Source: Spirochaetaceae bacterium (GTDB taxonomy: Bacteria; Spirochaetota; Spirochaetia; Treponematales; Breznakiellaceae). Taken from it: 9,228 bases of DNA. The notes under the pieces are model-generated. The model saw only the letters and a list, made by a program, of their open reading frames with translations. It did no database searches and had not been told where the DNA came from. Of this stretch, positions 6,623-9,228 are shown one piece after another (positions within the stretch are counted from its first letter, which is position 1; each line of letters opens with the position of its first letter). A program made the position numbers and the translations under genes. Location of the stretch: contig JAITXS010000042.1 in NCBI GenBank assembly GCA_031284645.1, forward strand, positions 1-9,228. The letters run 5' to 3'.

Positions 6623-6646
6623 GGGTATGGGGTATGGGGTATGGGG
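6623..6646 (+). repeat. G-rich heptamer TATGGGG x3 with G-quadruplex pattern
   Basis: GGG (6623-6625) followed by three perfect TATGGGG units (6626-6646) gives four runs of at least three G separated by TAT, which fits a canonical G-quadruplex pattern on the plus strand. It lies 22-45 bp before the lipoprotein ATG, on the template strand of that gene. Confidence 0.85.
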
Positions 6647-6667
6647 TCTAGACTTTACCAGAAAACT

Positions 6668-6730
6668 TTTACCAGTCCTGCTTTACCCTAAACCCAAGCC
6701 CCTATTCCTCTTTCCCCTCTATCCCTGAGC
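6668..6730 (-). repeat. Intergenic repeat copy R3
   Basis: This is the third copy of the dispersed element, upstream of the 579-aa lipoprotein gene. It shares TTACCAGTCCTGC and the C-rich continuation with R1, and CTTTACCC with R2. On the minus strand, 6669-6701 reads GLGFRVKQDW then TAA, preceded in frame by a stop, so it is not part of a longer gene now. Confidence 0.6.
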
Positions 6731-6887
6731 CTAATATAATAAAAATACCGCAGTGACATTGACAGGGTAAAAATTGTTATCGGGCCGTAATGTTGACGCT
6801 AAGAGATTGCAATCGGAGCCCGGAATCGCCCCCGATAGTATGACGAGTTATATAGATGCAAATTGACGATTGATACAATGCGGCCCA

Positions 6888-6916
6888 TTGACACAATAAG
6901 ATATTTGCCTTTAAAT
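6888..6916 (+). promoter_or_regulatory. potABC promoter (sigma70-type)
   Basis: A perfect TTGACA (6888-6893), a 17-bp spacer and TTAAAT (6911-6916) predict a start near 6923, about 37 nt before the potA start codon and 18 nt before its ribosome site. Two other TTGAC-containing sites (near 6759 and 6863) lack a well-spaced -10 box. Confidence 0.6.
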
Positions 6917-6940
6917 GTGCTAACAGTCTTTATCTTTGAC

Positions 6941-6948
6941 AGGAGGTG
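6941..6948 (+). promoter_or_regulatory. Strong ribosome binding site of potA
   Basis: AGGAGGTG is an almost perfect complement to the 16S 3' end. It lies inside the in-frame codons following the TTG at 6936, which therefore cannot be the start. The next in-frame start is TTG at 6960, 11 nt after the site. The ATG at 6964 is out of frame with potA. Confidence 0.7.
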
Positions 6949-6959
6949 GACGAAAGCGA

Positions 6960-8099
6960 TTGAATGGAAGCGATATTACAATCGAAGGTATATCAAAAAC
7001 CTTCGGCGATGTCCGGATTTTAAATAACATTAATCTGAACATCAAAAGGGGAGAGTTTTTTTCTCTTCTCGGTCCTTCAGGGTGCGGAAAAACAACCCTT
7101 TTAAGGATTATTGCGGGTTTTGAAAGCCCCGGTGAGGGGGCCGTTCTTATGGACGGTGTTGATGTGGTTGACTTGCCGCCAAATCACCGTCAGGCAAATA
7201 CGGTTTTTCAAAATTACGCGCTTTTCCCGCATCTTACGGTGTATGAAAATGTCGCCTTCCCTCTGCGGATTAAAAAAATCACAAAAGCCGGGATTGACAC
7301 CCGTGTACGTGAAAGTCTGCGGCTTGTTCAGCTTGAGTCTCATCTGCATAAAAAACCGAATCAGCTTTCAGGCGGTCAAAAACAGCGTGTCGCGATTGCC
7401 CGTGCACTGATCAACGAGCCGCGGGTTCTCCTTCTCGACGAACCGCTTTCTGCTCTTGACGCAAAGCTGCGCCAGCATATGCTCATTGAACTTGACGAAC
7501 TTCACGATAAGATTGGTATTACCTTTATCTACGTTACCCACGACCAACAAGAAGCGCTCTCTGTTTCTGACCGCATTGCCGTCATGAATCAAGGCGACAT
7601 CCTGCAAGTCGGCACTCCCTACGAAATTTATGAAAGCCCTGCAAGTGATTTTGTCGCCCGCTTTATCGGGGAAACGAATCTTTTCGATGGTGTTGTGGCG
7701 TCCGTTGAAAAAATCAACACGCCGGGCGTTGAATACATGGCAGAACTTGACATCCCCGAACTGGGACGGATAAAAGTTACCACCGTTGATAATATCCGTA
7801 CCGGACAAGAGGTCAGCTTTACCGTGCGTCCTGAAAAAATCCTTATTTCTACCGAGAAAATAGCGACAAAACGGGAGGATATTAACTTTTTTCAGGGGAC
7901 TGTTGATGAGCCGATTTATTCGGGATTCCAAACAAAATTTTATGTCAAAATAAACGGAGGGGAAGGCGGAACTGCGGTTATCCGTGTTATAAAACAGCAC
8001 GCCGTTTATTCGGATGAAGGCCCTGATATTGTCTGGAAAGATAAAGTTTTTCTTTCATGGAGCGCGAATGACGGGTATATCGTCGGGGTAAAAAATTGA
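6960..8099 (+). CDS. potA: Spermidine/putrescine ABC transporter ATP-binding protein PotA, 379 aa
   Basis: This is the cytoplasmic ATPase that powers polyamine import through PotB/PotC. Numbered from the TTG at 6960, it shows Walker A GPSGCGKT (38-45), the Q-loop with Q84 (FQNYALFPHLTV), the signature LSGGQ (136-140), Walker B VLLLDEP (156-162) with catalytic E161, the D-loop SALD, and the switch histidine H194 (VTHDQQEAL). The C-terminal part (~240-379) with VRPEKI and GTVDEPIYSG is the TOBE-type regulatory domain of this subfamily. Length and all catalytic residues are normal. TTG is the chosen start because a strong AGGAGGTG site precedes it and the protein alignment begins soon after; an earlier TTG at 6936 overlaps that site. 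Its stop overlaps the potB start by 3-4 bases. The family also contains Fe and sugar ATPases, but the potB/potC context supports polyamines. Confidence 0.95.
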   Translation: MNGSDITIEGISKTFGDVRILNNINLNIKRGEFFSLLGPSGCGKTTLLRIIAGFESPGEGAVLMDGVDVVDLPPNHRQANTVFQNYALFPHLTVYENVAFPLRIKKITKAGIDTRVRESLRLVQLESHLHKKPNQLSGGQKQRVAIARALINEPRVLLLDEPLSALDAKLRQHMLIELDELHDKIGITFIYVTHDQQEALSVSDRIAVMNQGDILQVGTPYEIYESPASDFVARFIGETNLFDGVVASVEKINTPGVEYMAELDIPELGRIKVTTVDNIRTGQEVSFTVRPEKILISTEKIATKREDINFFQGTVDEPIYSGFQTKFYVKINGGEGGTAVIRVIKQHAVYSDEGPDIVWKDKVFLSWSANDGYIVGVKN

Positions 8100-8968
8100 C
8101 GGCGCGTAAAAAAAGCGGCGATCTGCGAAAGGTTCATAATCACGGACTTACGTATTCTTCGCCGATGAGCGTGTGGGTTTCGATCTTTTTTCTTGCACCG
8201 CTGCTCATTATCTTTGTGTACAGTTTTCTCCGCCGCGATCTTTACGGAGGTGTAACGGCGCATTTCAGCCTTGACGCCTATAAATCCCTGGCAAATCCCG
8301 GTATCGCGCTTATTACCGGACGAACGCTTTATATTTCTATTATATCAACTATTATTACAATTCTTATTGCCTTTCCCTGCGCGTACCACATGGCCAGAAG
8401 CCGCAATCAAACATTTTTATTACTTCTTGTTATCATTCCGTTCTGGACAAACTTTATGATTCGGGTTTTTGCATGGATGAACATCTTGGGGGCTAATGGC
8501 TTTTTAAATCTTTTTTTAATGCGGATCGGGCTTATTCATGATCCTGTTGAATTCTTTTTTAATCAAAAAGCAGTTATCCTTGTATTAGTTTATATGTATC
8601 TGCCCTACGCAATTTTGCCGCTTTTTTCATCAATTGATAAATTTGACTTTTCGCTTCTTGAGGCGGCGCGAGACCTCGGTGCGACAAAAATACAGGCCCT
8701 GTATAAAGTACTCCTGCCGAATGTCCGATCCGGCCTTTATACCGCGATGATATTTACGTTTATTCCGATGTTTGGCGCTTATGCCGTGCCTTTGCTTGTC
8801 GGAGGAAAAGATTCCTATATGCTCGGCAATCTTGTTGCCGATTATCTGTCGCGTTCCCGTGACTGGCCGCTTGCCTCCGCGATATCAATGGTACTTACCG
8901 CGATAACAACAGTCAGTATTATCATTATGCTGGCGACTCAACGAAAGGAATCAAAACGCCGCAAATAA
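8096..8968 (+). CDS. potB: Spermidine/putrescine ABC transporter permease PotB, 290 aa
   Basis: This is an inner-membrane permease forming half of the polyamine channel. About six hydrophobic segments are visible: ~24-43, 76-98, 105-130, 157-180, 215-236 and 262-281. The cytoplasmic loop that docks on the ATPase is EAARDLGATKIQALYKVLLP (189-208), a clear EAA motif. PFWTNFMIRVFAW (115-127) is typical of PotB/PotC-type permeases. The start is a TTG whose last two bases are the first two of the potA stop (TTGA overlap), implying translational coupling; the ribosome site before it is weak. An ATG at codon 24 would also be in frame but would cut the cytoplasmic N-terminus and lies at the first membrane segment. 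Substrate preference (spermidine, putrescine or both) cannot be told from sequence. Confidence 0.94.
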   Translation: MTARKKSGDLRKVHNHGLTYSSPMSVWVSIFFLAPLLIIFVYSFLRRDLYGGVTAHFSLDAYKSLANPGIALITGRTLYISIISTIITILIAFPCAYHMARSRNQTFLLLLVIIPFWTNFMIRVFAWMNILGANGFLNLFLMRIGLIHDPVEFFFNQKAVILVLVYMYLPYAILPLFSSIDKFDFSLLEAARDLGATKIQALYKVLLPNVRSGLYTAMIFTFIPMFGAYAVPLLVGGKDSYMLGNLVADYLSRSRDWPLASAISMVLTAITTVSIIIMLATQRKESKRRK

Positions 8969-9008
8969 GCTGATCGTCTGATAAAAAGATATATGACGTA
9001 AGGATACT

Positions 9009-9062
9009 ATGTTTAATATGCACAGCGATGTTTCGAGAGAGGATATGAGAGATGAATTTTAG
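9009..9062 (+). CDS. Possible 17-residue upstream peptide before potC
   Basis: The frame MFNMHSDVSREDMRDEF begins with ATG at 9009, preceded by TAAGGA with a 4-nt gap, and ends with TAG at 9060-9062, eleven bases inside potC. The good ribosome site and the overlap with the potC start make a coupling or leader peptide possible. It has no recognisable domain and could be chance. Confidence 0.25.
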   Translation: MFNMHSDVSREDMRDEF

Positions 9063-9228
9063 AGCTATTGTTCACAGCATGGTAACAACACTGCGGGGTA
9101 ATAAACCGGCGACCGAGGCAAACAGGCACGCGCGGCGTGCGATACGGAAAGAGATTTCATCCTCCCGCGTGATTTTTATGCTTACCATTATATTTCTCTT
9201 TATGCCGCTTTTTGTGCTGCTCTTCTAT
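9052..9228 (+). CDS. potC: Spermidine/putrescine ABC transporter permease PotC, N-terminal part (cut by window end)
   Basis: This is an open frame of 59 codons running off the window. It starts with ATG at 9052; AGAGAGGA eight bases before is a fair ribosome site, and an in-frame TGA at 9046-9048 rules out an earlier start. A basic, hydrophilic N-terminus of about 40 residues (ANRHARRAIRKEISSSR) leads into the first membrane segment VIFMLTIIFLFMPLFVLLFY. The position right after potB and the pattern of a cytoplasmic tail then helix 1 fit the second polyamine permease, PotC. The gap of 83 bp after potB is longer than the potA-potB junction but has no terminator that I can see. Family assignment relies mainly on context, since the EAA loop is outside the window. 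Confidence 0.82.
   Translation, partial: MNFRAIVHSMVTTLRGNKPATEANRHARRAIRKEISSSRVIFMLTIIFLFMPLFVLLFY

Larger units (their letters stand above)
6602..6935. other. Divergent intergenic region between lipoprotein operon and potABC
   Basis: No gene is visible here. From left to right it holds the lipoprotein ribosome site, a G-rich heptamer array (6623-6646), repeat copy R3 (6668-6730), an AT-rich patch around 6731-6747 (TAATATAATAAAAAT) that could supply a minus-strand -10 box without a good -35 partner, and the potA promoter (6888-6916). I could not define a convincing promoter for the lipoprotein operon. Confidence 0.5.

Noticed and set aside
7368..8000. 210-codon minus-strand open frame within potA
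   Set aside because: It overlaps a complete PotA with all ATPase motifs and has no recognisable protein features.

Overview
The window most likely comes from a spirochaete of the genus Treponema, probably a host-gut type. The evidence is the first ~390 nt of a 16S rRNA gene, whose bacterial core motifs and V1-V3 text read as Treponema to me, together with spirochaete-style lipoproteins and a potABC cluster of the kind known from treponemes. The species cannot be fixed by eye.

Layout. Positions 1-389 (minus) are the 5' end of a 16S gene. It is preceded by a ~315-nt transcribed leader with several GAAA-capped hairpins and a strong promoter (TTGACA-17-TAAGCT) at 711-739, with AT-rich DNA upstream. 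Positions ~918-1131 (plus) hold a consensus-like promoter followed by a densely folded non-coding stretch. I think this is a small structured RNA resembling the Flavo-1 family, converging on the next gene. Positions 1166-2383 (minus) encode a GT4-type glycosyltransferase.

Positions 2532-6601 (minus) are a surface-protein locus, read in the order 6601 to 2532. It encodes a 579-aa lipoprotein (three Ig-like repeats plus a DUF6273-like C-terminal module), then a 411-aa membrane-anchored protein with a long hydrophilic linker and a C-terminal beta-barrel-like domain (16 bp downstream, probably co-transcribed), then a second 305-aa lipoprotein. The first ~210 residues of the two lipoproteins are a recent duplicate of each other. 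The non-coding gaps around these genes carry related repeats: G-rich heptamers in two or three copies, an imperfect inverted repeat, and a three-copy element whose minus strand could encode the same ten-codon tail, GxGxxVxQDW.

Positions 6960-9228 (plus) are potA, potB and the start of potC, an ABC importer for spermidine/putrescine with its own promoter at 6888-6916. potA and potB are tightly packed and both start with TTG. potC runs off the window end.

The housekeeping parts (rRNA, glycosyltransferase, pot operon) look ordinary. The accessory interest lies in the duplicated lipoprotein/barrel locus with its repeat-filled gaps, and in the putative structured RNA.
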